From Acetivibrio thermocellus ATCC 27405 (GTDB taxonomy: Bacteria; Bacillota; Clostridia; Acetivibrionales; Acetivibrionaceae), in NCBI RefSeq assembly GCF_000015865.1, contig NC_009012.1:310001-374000 (forward strand): DNA of 64,000 nucleotides. Direction: 5' to 3'. Positions 37,154-48,100 of this stretch are shown here, piece by piece. Made by a program: the position numbers and the translations under genes. Numbering within the stretch: the stretch's first letter is position 1; the number at the start of each line of letters is the position of its first letter. Below the pieces are notes generated by a model that did no database searches, was not told the DNA's origin, and saw only the letters and a list, made by a program, of their open reading frames with translations.

Positions 37154-37372
37154 ATAAAACAATTAACCGCCAGTGAGATTTTGTTTGTAAGCAAACTTCT
37201 TCAGCTCGAATCCGCGGATCTCTCTGTTTTAAAAGCGACTTTGCCGTTTGTTTCGGACAAGGAACTTAAAGAATTGATCAAGACATCCGTAAAAAATTCT
37301 GAGGCGAGAATCAATGGGCTTAGGCAGTTTATCAGCGACAACGATGTTATGGTTGCCGGAGGTGTGCAGTAA
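37154..37372 (+). CDS. Small coat-associated-like protein, apparently starting with AUA
   Basis: A 72-residue frame (KQLTASEILFVSKLLQLES...) starting at ATA 37154, six bases after a strong AAGGAGG (37141-37147). No ATG, GTG or TTG in this frame is near that site; the first is TTG 37181 with no ribosome site and 27 bases later. The protein is helical and precedes a CotF-like coat gene by two bases. Its N-terminus (MKQLTASEI if AUA is read as Met) looks natural. Likely a partner of the coat protein; function unknown. Confidence 0.7.
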   Translation: MKQLTASEILFVSKLLQLESADLSVLKATLPFVSDKELKELIKTSVKNSEARINGLRQFISDNDVMVAGGVQ

Positions 37373-37374
37373 CA

Positions 37375-37683
37375 ATGGCATCTATACTTGAAAACATATT
37401 CGGCCAAAATATGAGCAAACCTACCGATGAGACAATCGCCTACAACCTCATGGCCGGAGCGGCGGCTGCTGCCACGGCTTATCTTACTGCAACTCTTGAC
37501 ACCGTCACACCGGAGCTCAGGAGGCTTTTGAATGACTATACAAACCAGATTATATTGCAGCACGGGACGTTGACGAAACTTGCGGTGGAAAAAGGATGGT
37601 TTTTACCCTATGAAACTCCGATGAAGCAGCTTCAAATTTCGCTTGCCAATACCCAGTCCATAATTGAAAACAATGCTCAATAA
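37375..37683 (+). CDS. CotF-like spore coat protein
   Basis: 102 residues. The helical ferritin-like pattern (YNLMAGAAAAATAYLTATLD, TPELRRLLNDYTNQ, HGTLTKLAVEKGWF) is that of the short clostridial CotF-type spore coat family. It starts with ATG 37375, two bases after the stop of the preceding small gene, with GGAGGTG inside that gene as ribosome site. The pair should be co-expressed late in sporulation. A terminator follows at 37755. Assignment is by pattern; I rate it as likely. Confidence 0.8.
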   Translation: MASILENIFGQNMSKPTDETIAYNLMAGAAAAATAYLTATLDTVTPELRRLLNDYTNQIILQHGTLTKLAVEKGWFLPYETPMKQLQISLANTQSIIENNAQ

Positions 37684-37754
37684 ATATATAAAATTTATAT
37701 AAAAATTTATATAAAAATTTGTATAAACCCATTACAGGAAAAGTCCGATATATT

Positions 37755-37797
37755 AGGCAATATAAGCAAAGTGTTCCGGCTTGTATTGCCTTTGTTT
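37755..37797 (+). terminator. Rho-independent terminator after the coat gene
   Basis: AGGCAATATAAGC (37755-37767) pairs with GCTTGTATTGCCT (37779-37791, one G-U pair), followed by a T-rich run. Confidence 0.88.
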
Positions 37798-37989
37798 TTT
37801 CTTTGGCTTTTTACCAAATACGTACCAATTTTTTTGAACCGATTGACTGTTATGTGTATCATTTATCATATCAATGGATAGATATTATAATATATTTGAT
37901 ATATTTTAAAATATATATTCTTAAAGAAAAAATTTTTTATATACCGACAATTAAACTAACAATAAACTAAATTATTACGGGAGGATGCC

Positions 37990-39432
37990 ATGAAAAAAAT
38001 AAAAGTTCTTTTTGCGTCTTCGGAAGTTGATCCTTTTGCAAAAACAGGCGGGCTTGCAGATGTAGCGTCTTCACTGCCGAAGGCTTTGTGCAAGCTTGGA
38101 CATGATGTGAGGGTGGTAATGCCCAAATACAAGGACATACCTTTTCAGTACGTTGAGAAAATGCAAAAGGTTGGAGAAATAGGTGTCTATGTATCCTGGA
38201 GGAGGCAATACTGCGGGATTTTAAAATTGGAAATGGACAATATTACATATTACTTTATTGATAATGAGTATTATTTCAAAAGAGACGGTTATTACGGGTA
38301 TTATGACGAAGCTGAGCGTTTTGCATTCTTTTCCAAAGCAGTGCTGGAGATACTGCCTGTGATTGGTTTCAAGCCGGATATAATTCACTGCAATGACTGG
38401 CAGACCGGGGTTGTGAGTGCTTTCCTTAATGCATGGTACAAAGGCTTGGATTTCTACAAGGACATAAAGACGGTATTTACAATCCACAACCTCAAATATC
38501 AGGGAATATTTCCAAAAGAAGTTTTTGGCGAAGTCTTAGGACTTCCCTGGGATTATTTCCATGCCGACGGAATAGAGTTTTATGACAAGGTGAATTACCT
38601 TAAAGCGGGTATTGTTTACTCGGATATAATAACAACGGTAAGCAAAACCTATGCCGAGGAGATAAAGACCGATTTCTTCGGTGAAAACTTAAACAATGTG
38701 CTGAGAAAAAGATCGAACGACCTCTATGGTATCTTGAACGGCATAGACATGGAGGAAAATGACCCGGCCGTTGATAACAGAATCTTTGCCAACTACTCGG
38801 TTGACAACCTTGAAGGGAAACTTACGAACAAGCAGATGCTTCAAAAGAGTCTGGGGCTTCAGGAAAGAATTGATATTCCTCTGATAGGGATCATATCCAG
38901 GCTGGTTGCCCAAAAAGGGTTTGATTTGATTGACTATGTAATGGATGAAATTTTAAAAATGGATATTCAGTTTGTGCTGCTTGGGGCAGGGGAATATAGG
39001 TATGAACAAATGTTCAGGTATTATCAGGAAAAGTATCCGGGTAAAATTTCTGTAAACCTGAAATATGATGCTGTTTTGGCTCAAAGAATATATGCAGGTG
39101 CGGATATGTTTTTGATGCCGTCCCTTTTTGAGCCTTGCGGACTAAGCCAAATGTTCAGCCTAAGATACGGTACAATCCCCATAGTCCGGGAGACCGGAGG
39201 ACTTAAGGATACCATAACTCCTTACAATGACATCACCCATGAAGGAAATGGCTTTACTTTTTCAAGATACAATGCCCATGACATGCTTTATGCCATCAAA
39301 GAGGCCGTTCATTATTACTATCACAGGTCAACATGGACGTATCTGATGAAAAAGGGCATGACCACCGATTTCAGTTGGGAGAAGTCTGCAAAGGAATATC
39401 TCGAACTGTATGAAAAATTGGCTGGAAATTAA
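37990..39432 (+). CDS. glgA: Glycogen synthase (GT5)
   Basis: 480 residues, the normal length. GlgA adds glucose from ADP-glucose to the growing alpha-1,4-glucan. The ADP-glucose-binding motif KTGGLADV is near residue 18, and the C-terminal lobe shows SRLVAQKGFDL and PSLFEPCGLSQMFSLRYGTIP (quoted in parts: SLFEPCGLSQM). ATG 37990 follows GGGAGG. No other glg gene adjoins it. In this organism glucose 1-phosphate from cellobiose phosphorylase can feed glycogen. An AT-rich gap of about 190 bases lies before it after the coat terminator. Confidence 0.96.
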   Translation: MKKIKVLFASSEVDPFAKTGGLADVASSLPKALCKLGHDVRVVMPKYKDIPFQYVEKMQKVGEIGVYVSWRRQYCGILKLEMDNITYYFIDNEYYFKRDGYYGYYDEAERFAFFSKAVLEILPVIGFKPDIIHCNDWQTGVVSAFLNAWYKGLDFYKDIKTVFTIHNLKYQGIFPKEVFGEVLGLPWDYFHADGIEFYDKVNYLKAGIVYSDIITTVSKTYAEEIKTDFFGENLNNVLRKRSNDLYGILNGIDMEENDPAVDNRIFANYSVDNLEGKLTNKQMLQKSLGLQERIDIPLIGIISRLVAQKGFDLIDYVMDEILKMDIQFVLLGAGEYRYEQMFRYYQEKYPGKISVNLKYDAVLAQRIYAGADMFLMPSLFEPCGLSQMFSLRYGTIPIVRETGGLKDTITPYNDITHEGNGFTFSRYNAHDMLYAIKEAVHYYYHRSTWTYLMKKGMTTDFSWEKSAKEYLELYEKLAGN

Positions 39433-39509
39433 ATATTCAGAAAGGTTAATTGCTAAAAGAGATTAATTCCACGGAAAACTTAAAAACGAAATCGGACAAA
39501 CAATAAAAA

Positions 39510-39540
39510 CAGGGCTATTGAAGTTTTTTCAATAGCCCTG
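39510..39540 (-). terminator. Rho-independent terminator after the aldo/keto reductase gene
   Basis: A 13-base stem, CAGGGCTATTGAA (39510-39522) with TTCAATAGCCCTG (39528-39540). The T run is on the minus strand, so it mainly ends the reductase gene and perhaps glgA too. Confidence 0.85.
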
Positions 39541-39656
39541 AAATTATGTTCAAGGATTTTAACACTGTAAAAATAATTCAGTAAAAAAGCCAATGCGATA
39601 TTCGGTGTTACAATATACTATCGGTTATTAAAAATGGGTTGTTAATGTATTATTGA

Positions 39657-40604
39657 CTATTGAAGAATGGCTTCAATTTTATTGAGTATTTCATCAGAAA
39701 GATTTATTCCGGATGCTTTAACATTTTCTTCGACTTGTTCGGGCTTGCTGGCTCCAATTAATGCACTTGTAACATTGGGCTGTCTCAAAACCCATGCAAT
39801 GGCCAGCTGTGAAAGGGTGATACCCATTTCATCAGCCACAGCCTTTAGTTTTTCCACCTTCAACAGTTTGTCTTCTTTAAGGAATTGGCCTATATACATG
39901 TTGGAGTTGGGATCGGCTGCGCGGCTGTCCCGTGGAATGTTGCCACCGGGTTTGTACTTGCCGGTGAGTACACCCTGGGCAAGAGGAGAGAAAACAATCT
40001 GGGAAATTCCGTTCTTTTCTCCGAAAGGAATGATTTCTTTTTCTATATATCTGTGGAACATATTGTATTGGGGCTGGTTTACGACTATCCGATCCAGAAG
40101 ATAACGATCGGCAATGTGTAGGGCCTGGGCCATCTGTGCCGCCGTCCACTCGCTTACTCCGACGTAAAGTATTTTGCCCTGGCGCAAAAGGTCGTCTATG
40201 GTTCTCAAGGTTTCTTCAAGCGGAGTTTCAGGGTCGTACCGGTGGCAATAGAAAATGTCTATATAGTCAACGTTAAGTCTTTTCAAACTTGCATGAACCT
40301 GCTCAAAAACATGTTTCCTTGACAGACCTTTGTCGTTGGGACCGGTACCCATCGGCCAGAATGCCTTGGTTGCAAGTATATAAGATTCGCGGGGATATTT
40401 TTTTAAAGCTTCTCCCACAATAACTTCAGCTCTGCCGTTGGCGTATACATTGGCGGTGTCAAAATAATTGATTCCGAGGGAATAAGCTGTGTCTATGACT
40501 TTGACTGCCGTTTCCTTGTCGGTGGAATTGCCGTATGTCAACCAGCTTCCCAAACTGATTTCACTGATATAAAGTCCTGTGCGTCCCATTTTTCTGTATT
40601 TCAT
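39657..40604 (-). CDS. Aldo/keto reductase (Kv-beta-like)
   Basis: 315-residue NADPH-dependent oxidoreductase of the aldo/keto reductase superfamily. The catalytic Asp and Tyr are in NYFDTANVYANGRAE, the Lys in ILATKAFWP, and the His in DIFYCHRYDPE; the cofactor end is SALIGASKPEQVEEN. Closest in form to the voltage-gated-channel beta-subunit-like group. The substrate is unknown. ATG 40604 follows GGGAGG on the minus strand. Single gene. Confidence 0.93.
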   Translation of the reverse strand: MKYRKMGRTGLYISEISLGSWLTYGNSTDKETAVKVIDTAYSLGINYFDTANVYANGRAEVIVGEALKKYPRESYILATKAFWPMGTGPNDKGLSRKHVFEQVHASLKRLNVDYIDIFYCHRYDPETPLEETLRTIDDLLRQGKILYVGVSEWTAAQMAQALHIADRYLLDRIVVNQPQYNMFHRYIEKEIIPFGEKNGISQIVFSPLAQGVLTGKYKPGGNIPRDSRAADPNSNMYIGQFLKEDKLLKVEKLKAVADEMGITLSQLAIAWVLRQPNVTSALIGASKPEQVEENVKASGINLSDEILNKIEAILQ

Positions 40605-40816
40605 CTTTTGTGCCTCCCATCAATTTTATATCACTTAATAGTATACCATTCTGTTTGTATATTTAACACATATTTGTTGCCGTGAACATCGGCAAGGTAT
40701 ATACTTAAAATAATGAAAAAGATAATAAAAAGGATAAACGAAAATGAAAAGATAAGTAGAGAAATAAGTGAAAAAAATTAGAGAAGATAAGTGAAAGCTT
40801 GGATGATGGAGGGATT

Positions 40817-42175
40817 ATGTTGATTAATGTTAATTTCAATGAATTATTGCTTGAGTTGGATTCATTAAGTGTATACAGGAATTTGCTTAATGACAGTGTA
40901 ATAAAAAAATTATATGAACTTGGGGACCTGATTTACAAAAAAGAGCCCGGGACGGACGAATTTATAAAAAAATATAATGAATTCTTCTTTGAGTTGACAT
41001 CAGGTTCAATACAGTCATTGAAGGAGCATATAATAGAGCTGATACTTTTTGATGAGAATCCTTACTCAAGACAGTCAGAAAAATTACCTTTTGAGAATAT
41101 TGATAAAGTATTGATTGACGCAGCCTCAAAAGACTTGGATAGACTCCATGTAATATCAGCTCTTACATCCCGGAAGTTTAAAGATTATGCTTTAGAGAAC
41201 ATCTGCAAATCCGAGAGCGAAAAAAGGTTTATAGACAGCCTTCCGGCATGGGAATTTGACGGCAGAAGCAATCAGGGAAAGAGAAAATTGTCCCAAAACT
41301 GCCAAAAGATGATTGATGTTCTCGTCTCAAGCAACAAATGGGGAGAATGTGTCAAGAACCTTTCCGATTTTTATTTTACCAACGGTTCGGGGATTTTTGC
41401 CCGCTATCATGCTTTTGTTTGGGAACCGTCAGAAAAACCTTCTCTCAGAGGGGTTGAATTCCCCGATCCGATTCGCTTGTCCGATTTTATCGGATATGAA
41501 CAGCAGCGCCTTGAAGTAATAGAAAACACAGAAAAGTTTGTCAGGGGATTGCCGGCAAACAATGTTTTGCTTTATGGAGACAGGGGTACAGGAAAATCTT
41601 CAACTGTAAAAGCCATTGCAAATGAATACAGGGAACAGGGACTTAGAATCATTGAGATACCGAGAAAATATCTTGTGGATTTTCCTGCGGTGTTAAAACT
41701 GATTAAGGGAAGAAGCTGTAAATTTATTATTTTTATTGACGATCTGGCTTTTGAGGACAGTGAAGAAAGTTACACAGTTCTAAAGTCCGTACTTGAAGGA
41801 GGAGTGGAAAACAGACCGGACAATGTGTTAATCTATGCTACTTCCAACAGGCGACATCTTATAAAGGAGAAATTCAGTGACCGGGCAGGCTTTAAATCGG
41901 ACGATCCCGATGATGAAATCAGGGCACAGGACACAATGCAGGAAAAGCTGTCTCTTTCAGAAAGGTTTGGAATTACCGTTGTTTTTTCATCACCGGACAA
42001 AAAACAGTTTTTACAGATTGTTGAAGGCCTTGTGGCTAAAAGAGGGATTAACATTGATAAAGACACGCTCCAAAGAGAAGCTATGAAGTGGGAGCTTATG
42101 TACAACGGACGCTCTGCAAGGACTGCAAGGCAATTTGTTGACTGGCTGGAAGGCAGTATGAAATTGAAAAAGTAA
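40817..42175 (+). CDS. DUF815 family AAA+ ATPase
   Basis: 452 residues from the ATG at 40817 after GGAGGG (an in-frame TTG at 40799 is unlikely). An N-terminal helical region of about 230 residues precedes an ATPase core with Walker A YGDRGTGKSST, Walker B FIIFIDDLAF and a sensor-like IYATSNRRHLI. It belongs to the DUF815 family of Firmicutes ATPases, of unknown role. It is not in an obvious operon. Confidence 0.88.
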   Translation: MLINVNFNELLLELDSLSVYRNLLNDSVIKKLYELGDLIYKKEPGTDEFIKKYNEFFFELTSGSIQSLKEHIIELILFDENPYSRQSEKLPFENIDKVLIDAASKDLDRLHVISALTSRKFKDYALENICKSESEKRFIDSLPAWEFDGRSNQGKRKLSQNCQKMIDVLVSSNKWGECVKNLSDFYFTNGSGIFARYHAFVWEPSEKPSLRGVEFPDPIRLSDFIGYEQQRLEVIENTEKFVRGLPANNVLLYGDRGTGKSSTVKAIANEYREQGLRIIEIPRKYLVDFPAVLKLIKGRSCKFIIFIDDLAFEDSEESYTVLKSVLEGGVENRPDNVLIYATSNRRHLIKEKFSDRAGFKSDDPDDEIRAQDTMQEKLSLSERFGITVVFSSPDKKQFLQIVEGLVAKRGINIDKDTLQREAMKWELMYNGRSARTARQFVDWLEGSMKLKK

Positions 42176-42267
42176 TCTCAAACAACCATGATATTCATTA
42201 TTTTTTTAAGTGAAATATGGCAAAAAAGATATGTTCAAATATTGTACAATTATTACCTAAAAGGAAC

Positions 42268-42296
42268 TTGATAATGGGATGATTTTAATTTAAAAT
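42268..42296 (+). promoter_or_regulatory. SigA-type promoter for icd
   Basis: TTGATA (42268-42273), 17 bases, TAAAAT (42291-42296), giving a leader of about 70 bases before the ATG at 42376. Confidence 0.78.
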
Positions 42297-42375
42297 AATA
42301 GGAGACTTTGATAAATTCATAACAATGATTCACAAAAACATTTAAATATTCAGAGATAGAAGGAGAAGATAAGTT

Positions 42376-43584
42376 ATGAGTAAGATAAAAATGAAAGTTC
42401 CGTTGGTCGAGATGGACGGAGATGAAATGACCCGAATCATATGGAGATTGATAAAGGAAAATCTCTTGGAGCCATACATAGAGCTCAATACAGAATATTA
42501 CGATTTGGGGCTTGAAAACAGGGACAAGACCGAGGACCAGGTTACCATTGACGCTGCCAGGGCTATTCAGAAATATGGTGTTGGAGTAAAGTGCGCGACT
42601 ATTACTCCCAATGCTCAGAGGGTTGAGGAATACAACTTAAAGAAGATGTGGAAGAGTCCTAACGGTACAATCAGGGCGATTCTTGATGGTACGGTTTTCC
42701 GTGCCCCGATAGTTGTAAACAGCATAAAGCCCTTTGTTAAAGGATGGAAAAAACCTATTTCCATTGCAAGGCATGCTTACGGTGACGTATACAAGAATGT
42801 GGAATACTATGTGCCTTCGGCGGGAAAAGCCGAGCTTGTATTTACGTCTGAAAACGGAGAGGTTTCAAGGCAGACCATTCATGAGTTTGACGGTCCCGGT
42901 GTGATAATGGGTATGCACAATACCGACAAATCCATCAGAAGCTTTGCAAGGGCCTGCTTTAACTATGCCCTTGACATGAACCAGGACCTCTGGTTTTCAA
43001 CCAAGGATACCATTTCGAAGACATATGACCATAGGTTTAAAGATATATTCCAGGAAATCTATGAAAACGAGTACAAGGAAAAATTCGAAGCCAAGAATTT
43101 GCAATATTTCTACACTCTGATAGACGATGCTGTGGCACGTATTATAAGATCTGAAGGCGGCATGGTTTGGGCATGCAAGAATTATGACGGTGATGTCATG
43201 TCCGATATGGTGGCTTCTGCCTTTGGAAGTCTTGCAATGATGACGTCAGTTCTGGTTTCACCCGACGGAAAGTATGAGTTTGAAGCAGCACATGGAACTG
43301 TTACAAGACATTATTACAAGCACCTTAAAGGAGAAGAGACATCCACCAACTCAATGGCAACCATATTTGCATGGACGGGTGCATTAAAGAAACGCGGCGA
43401 GCTGGATGGCATAAAAGAGCTTGTTGATTTTGCAACCAAGCTTGAACAAGCATCTGTTCAGACAATAGAAAATGGTGTAATGACAAAGGATCTTGCTTCG
43501 CTTTCAGAAGTTCCGGAGAAGAAAATAGTAAATACTGAGGATTTTCTTAAAGAAATCAGGAAAACTTTTGAAGGTATGGCATAA
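42376..43584 (+). CDS. icd: NADP-type isocitrate dehydrogenase, eukaryote-like (type II)
   Basis: 402 residues. It oxidises isocitrate to 2-oxoglutarate, feeding glutamate synthesis. The N-terminus ([16 protein letters not shown]), [21 protein letters not shown] (quoted in parts) and [10 protein letters not shown] are those of the homodimeric type II enzymes first known from eukaryotes, not of the E. coli type. AHGTVTRHY suggests NADP preference. ATG 42376 follows AGAAGGAG. Expressed alone, between its own promoter and a terminator. Confidence 0.96.
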   Translation: MSKIKMKVPLVEMDGDEMTRIIWRLIKENLLEPYIELNTEYYDLGLENRDKTEDQVTIDAARAIQKYGVGVKCATITPNAQRVEEYNLKKMWKSPNGTIRAILDGTVFRAPIVVNSIKPFVKGWKKPISIARHAYGDVYKNVEYYVPSAGKAELVFTSENGEVSRQTIHEFDGPGVIMGMHNTDKSIRSFARACFNYALDMNQDLWFSTKDTISKTYDHRFKDIFQEIYENEYKEKFEAKNLQYFYTLIDDAVARIIRSEGGMVWACKNYDGDVMSDMVASAFGSLAMMTSVLVSPDGKYEFEAAHGTVTRHYYKHLKGEETSTNSMATIFAWTGALKKRGELDGIKELVDFATKLEQASVQTIENGVMTKDLASLSEVPEKKIVNTEDFLKEIRKTFEGMA

Positions 43585-43609
43585 ATGATATTGCATATCA
43601 TGGATTTGT

Positions 43610-43650
43610 TAACCTGGTACGGTATAATCAAAGCCATACCGGGTTATTTT
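43610..43650 (+). terminator. Probable terminator after icd
   Basis: TAACCTGGTACGGT (43610-43623) pairs imperfectly with GCCATACCGGGTTA (43633-43646), then TTTT. Confidence 0.7.
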
Positions 43651-43825
43651 ATTGCAACATATATAACAATAGATATACTTTTATATATATAACATGCCAG
43701 TTTATGAGAAATACAAAAATTACAATACAAAATATACAGCACTGCCAAACAGTTTTTTCCAAGTGATTTTGAGTATTGTGAATTTGTAACGGAGCAACTT
43801 TAGTTTATTTTGAAGGGGGAGAATA

Positions 43826-45100
43826 ATGCAAGAACCGGTATACACAATTCTGATTGTAGATGACAACGAAAATAATTTGTTTTCTTTGAGAACTCTTATC
43901 GAAGAACATATAAATGCAGATGTAAAAGAAGCTAATTCGGGAGAAAAGGCATTAAAAATTTTGTTTAAAGAGAGAGTGGATCTTATCATTCTTGATATTC
44001 AAATGGAAGGAATGGACGGCTTTGAGCTCGCTTCGATAATAAAAAAGAGAAAAAAGACAAGCAGTATACCTATAGTTTTTCTGACTGCTTCCTATATCGG
44101 TGACGAGTTTCAAAGAAGAGGATTTGAGATTGGTGCTGTGGATTACCTGACAAAGCCTATTGACGAATACCAGCTTATTAACAGAATTAATGTCTACCTG
44201 AAAATGATAGAAAAAGAAAGGACTATGAACATACTTCTTGAAAAAAGGGTAAGGGAGCAGACAGAAGAATTAAGGGCTGCAAAAGAAGCAGCAGAAGCGG
44301 CGAATGAAGCCAAAAGCATTTTTCTTGCCAATATATCTCATGAGCTTAGGACTCCCATCAACATCCTGTACAGCACAACACAGATAATTAATTCATATCT
44401 CAATGAGGACAAGGTTCTTGACAGAGAAAAAATTCGAAGTAAGATAGCCATGCAGCAGCAAAACTGCTATCGTCTGTTGAGGCTTGTCAACAATCTCATT
44501 GACATTACCAAAATAGATTCAGGTTATTTTGAACTTAAATTCTCTCGTTGCAATATAGTTGAAGTGGTTGAAAATATTACTTTATTGGTTGTGGAATATG
44601 CCAAAAACAAAGGGGTCTCCCTCATATTTGACACCGATGTGGAAGAAAAGATCATTTCCTGCGACCAGAATGCAATGGAGCGAATAATATTAAACCTTTT
44701 GTCCAATGCGATAAAATTCACGCCGAGGGGAGGATCTATAAAGGTTGAGGTGAAAGACTGCGGCAAGACTGTTGCAATAAGTGTGAAAGATACCGGAATA
44801 GGAATCCAGGAGGATAAACTGGAAATGATTTTTGAAAGGTTCAAGCAGGTGGATAACCTTTTGACCAGAAAAAATGAGGGAAGCGGTATTGGTTTGAGCC
44901 TGGTCAAATCACTGGTGGAACTGCACGGCGGAAAGATCAGTGTAAAGAGTGAGTACAACAGGGGAAGCGAGTTTACGGTTGAACTTCCCGCGGATCTGGA
45001 AAACGGGGAAAATCCTTCAATGGATGCGGCGGACAGAAAAGAAGAAAACGAAAACAAGCAGCACAATGTGCATATAGAATTTTCTGATATATACTATTGA
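43826..45100 (+). CDS. Response-regulator-fused histidine kinase (REC-HK)
   Basis: 424 residues, soluble. Residues 1-125 are a receiver domain (LIVDDNENN, phosphoacceptor Asp in LIILDIQMEG, VFLTAS, TKPID). A coiled coil (about 135-170) links it to a histidine kinase with HELRTPI as H box, NLLSNAIKF as N box, DTGIGI and GSGIGLSL. With the receiver in front, it is a kinase controlled by another kinase, probably the 1160-residue hybrid encoded next door 45 bases downstream. ATG 43826 follows GGGGGAG. Confidence 0.94.
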   Translation: MQEPVYTILIVDDNENNLFSLRTLIEEHINADVKEANSGEKALKILFKERVDLIILDIQMEGMDGFELASIIKKRKKTSSIPIVFLTASYIGDEFQRRGFEIGAVDYLTKPIDEYQLINRINVYLKMIEKERTMNILLEKRVREQTEELRAAKEAAEAANEAKSIFLANISHELRTPINILYSTTQIINSYLNEDKVLDREKIRSKIAMQQQNCYRLLRLVNNLIDITKIDSGYFELKFSRCNIVEVVENITLLVVEYAKNKGVSLIFDTDVEEKIISCDQNAMERIILNLLSNAIKFTPRGGSIKVEVKDCGKTVAISVKDTGIGIQEDKLEMIFERFKQVDNLLTRKNEGSGIGLSLVKSLVELHGGKISVKSEYNRGSEFTVELPADLENGENPSMDAADRKEENENKQHNVHIEFSDIYY

Positions 45101-45144
45101 CTTTTGTGATTGATATTTGTTGCTGATTGGGGGAGGTATTGTTA

Positions 45145-48100
45145 ATGAAACTGCTGAAAAATGTAAGAATTCAACACAGAATGTGGGCATTGTTTGCCGT
45201 TTGGCTTATATTGTATGTCATTTTTGCCGTAGCTGCTTACAGAAATGTAAGTGAGATTGGGCAAGTATCCGAAGACATTTATACCCAGTCGCTGAAGACG
45301 TCAAATGCCGCCAGAGAGGCAAGGGTGGCAATAATGAAAATACAAAGAGGAATAAAGGAGATTTTGCTGTCTGACAATCCTGATAATGTCTATTACGAAT
45401 TGGAAAAAATCAGGGAATTGGATAATCAGGTTTTGGAAAACTTTGAAATAATAAAATCCAATTCCGGCGGTAATGAAGAAATAGAGAAGCTTGTAAATGA
45501 ATCAACAGAAATATTTGACGAATGGAGAAAAACCCGGGGGGAAATTGCGGCTCTGATACAGCAAAACAAACATTTACAAGATACAACTGCTCTTACAGTA
45601 AAAAATAATGAGTTTGTTGAAAAATTGGAGAAATGCCTGGACAGTCTGGATAAAATTGAAGAGGATGAAGCGCAAAATCTTATAGACCGATCCGCCAAAA
45701 TACAGAAATACCATAAAAACAGTATATTCTATTGGACCGGGATAATAGTGTTTACTTCGGTTGTTCTGTTTACCATTGTGATACGGAGCATAATGTGGCC
45801 CGTTTCATATTTGCAGCATATAATGCGAACCAGCGCAAATACCAGAGAGATTATTGAAGCTGAACTTCCCGGGAAAAATGAATTGGTTAACATGGCCAAT
45901 TACTACAACAAGCTTGTAAGAAATCTAAAGGAGCAGTTCTGGATAAAAGACAATTGCAGTGCTCTAAATGAGGAACTTGCCGGCAAATTTGATCTTAAGG
46001 AAATTACGGATAAAGCGGTAACTTTTTTGGCAAGGATTTTGGATGCAGGAAACGGTGTGCTTTATCTTTATAATGATGAGGATAAAAAGCTGTATTTGAA
46101 TTCATCCTATGCCTTTACCGAAAGGGACCGTCTGTCAAACCAATATGAACTGGGAGAAGGGATAATAGGTCAGGTGGCCCTTGAAAGAAAGCCGATTCTT
46201 TTAAAAAATGTCAAAAGGCAGGAAGCACTGATTACCACGGGCACCGTAACTGAAGCACCTCTTAATGTTTATGCCGTGCCGCTCTTATATCAAGGTCATC
46301 TTTATGGCGTCTTGGAACTGTCATCTTTTGAACCTTTTGTGGAATTAAAACAGGAATTGATGAACGAGGCTGCCAAGATTGTATCCACGTATTTATATAC
46401 CGCCGTACAAAATAACAGGATTGTAAACCTCTTGAAAATTACAGAGGCTGCAAAACAAGAGGCGGGCAGGAAAGCAAGCGAGCTGGAAGAGGCCAACAGG
46501 GTGCTGGAAGAGCAGCAAATTCTTCTGCAAAAACAGACTGAAGAGCTTCAGCAAACCAATATCCAGCTTGAATATCAGCAGCAGAAACTTCAGCAGCAGA
46601 GTGAGGAATTGCAGCAGACCAATTCCCAGCTTGAGGAACAACAACAGCTTCTTGAAGAACAGGCAAGGCTTTTGAATATTAAAAATGAAGATCTTGAAAG
46701 AACAACCCGGGAGCTTAGATTAAGAACTGAAGAATTGGAAAAGGTCAATAAATACAGATCAGAGTTTCTGGCCAATATGTCCCATGAGCTCAGGACTCCG
46801 CTCAATTCAATTATTCTCCTTTCCAAAATGCTTGCACGAAAGAAAATAAATGAGTTTGATGAAAAAGATATGGAGAAGATTGAGGTAATCAATAAAGCCG
46901 GTCAGGAACTTTTGCGTTTAATTAATGATGTTTTGGATCTTTCCAAAGTTGAATCGGGCAAAATGAATTTGAATATTTTCACTTTCCATTCCAGTGAACT
47001 GATGGAGGACTTAAGGCAGATGTTTGAAAGCTCTGCAAAAGAGAAAAATATATCCTTTTTTGTGGAGGATTCAATAAACTCCATGTTGGTCGGAGACAGG
47101 GATAAAATTTCCCAGATACTGAGAAATTTCCTTTCCAATGCGTTTAAATTCACTTCAGAGGGTTCTGTAATTTTAAAGGCGGAAATGGACAAGGACAGAG
47201 AAAACGATCTCATATTCTCGGTAACCGACACCGGAATCGGTATTCCTGAAGAACACATTTCTGATATATTCCAGGAGTTTCGGCAGGTGGACGGAACAAT
47301 ATCAAGAAAGTATGGGGGGACCGGACTTGGTTTGTCCATATCAAAGAAACTTGCCGACCTTATGAAAGGAGAAATAGAAGTCCGAAGCAAAATTGGAGAG
47401 GGAAGTACGTTTTTCCTCAAACTGCCCGGTCTTGTTTGCAAAAAAGAGGATGGCAGGGAAAAGGTGACGGTAAAGAAAGACATGGACAGGAAAATCTCAA
47501 CGGATCGAAAAAATGACAAGGTAATACTGGTTATTGAAGACAATGAGAATTTTGCAAAGTACCTGAAAGAAATAAATGACGGCATGGGATTTGACACCAT
47601 TATCGCAGGCAGCGGAAAGGAAGGCCTGGAGACAGCCAAAAACACCAGGGTGGACGGAATTTTGCTGGACATTATGCTTCCTGATATGAGTGGAATTGAA
47701 GTGCTAAGAGAGCTAAAAAGCATTGTGGAGCTTGGAAAAATTCCGGTACATGTAATTTCCGACCTTGAAGAAGATGACGTTTCGCAAATTATTGCGTATT
47801 TGTTGAATTATTCCGCACGGCACCCCGAACGGATTATGATTGTCGGAGGGGATGCAATCTGGCAGAGTACCATCAAAAAGCCGTTTGAAGAAAGAAATAT
47901 AACAACAAAAACGGTATCGACTGAGGAAGAGGTAAAGTTCGAATTTAAAAAGGAAATGTATGATGCTGTGATTTTGAATATGGAATTGGATGACAAAGAT
48001 GTTGCAGGCATTTGCGAATATATAGCTGAGCAAAATGTGGACATTCCTCTGATTGTTTACGCCGAAAAAAGTCTTTCACAAGAACGGCAGAAGGAAATAA

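Noticed and set aside
37719-37970. 83-codon frame after the CotF-like gene
   Set aside because: It runs through a terminator hairpin and AT-rich DNA and lacks a ribosome site.
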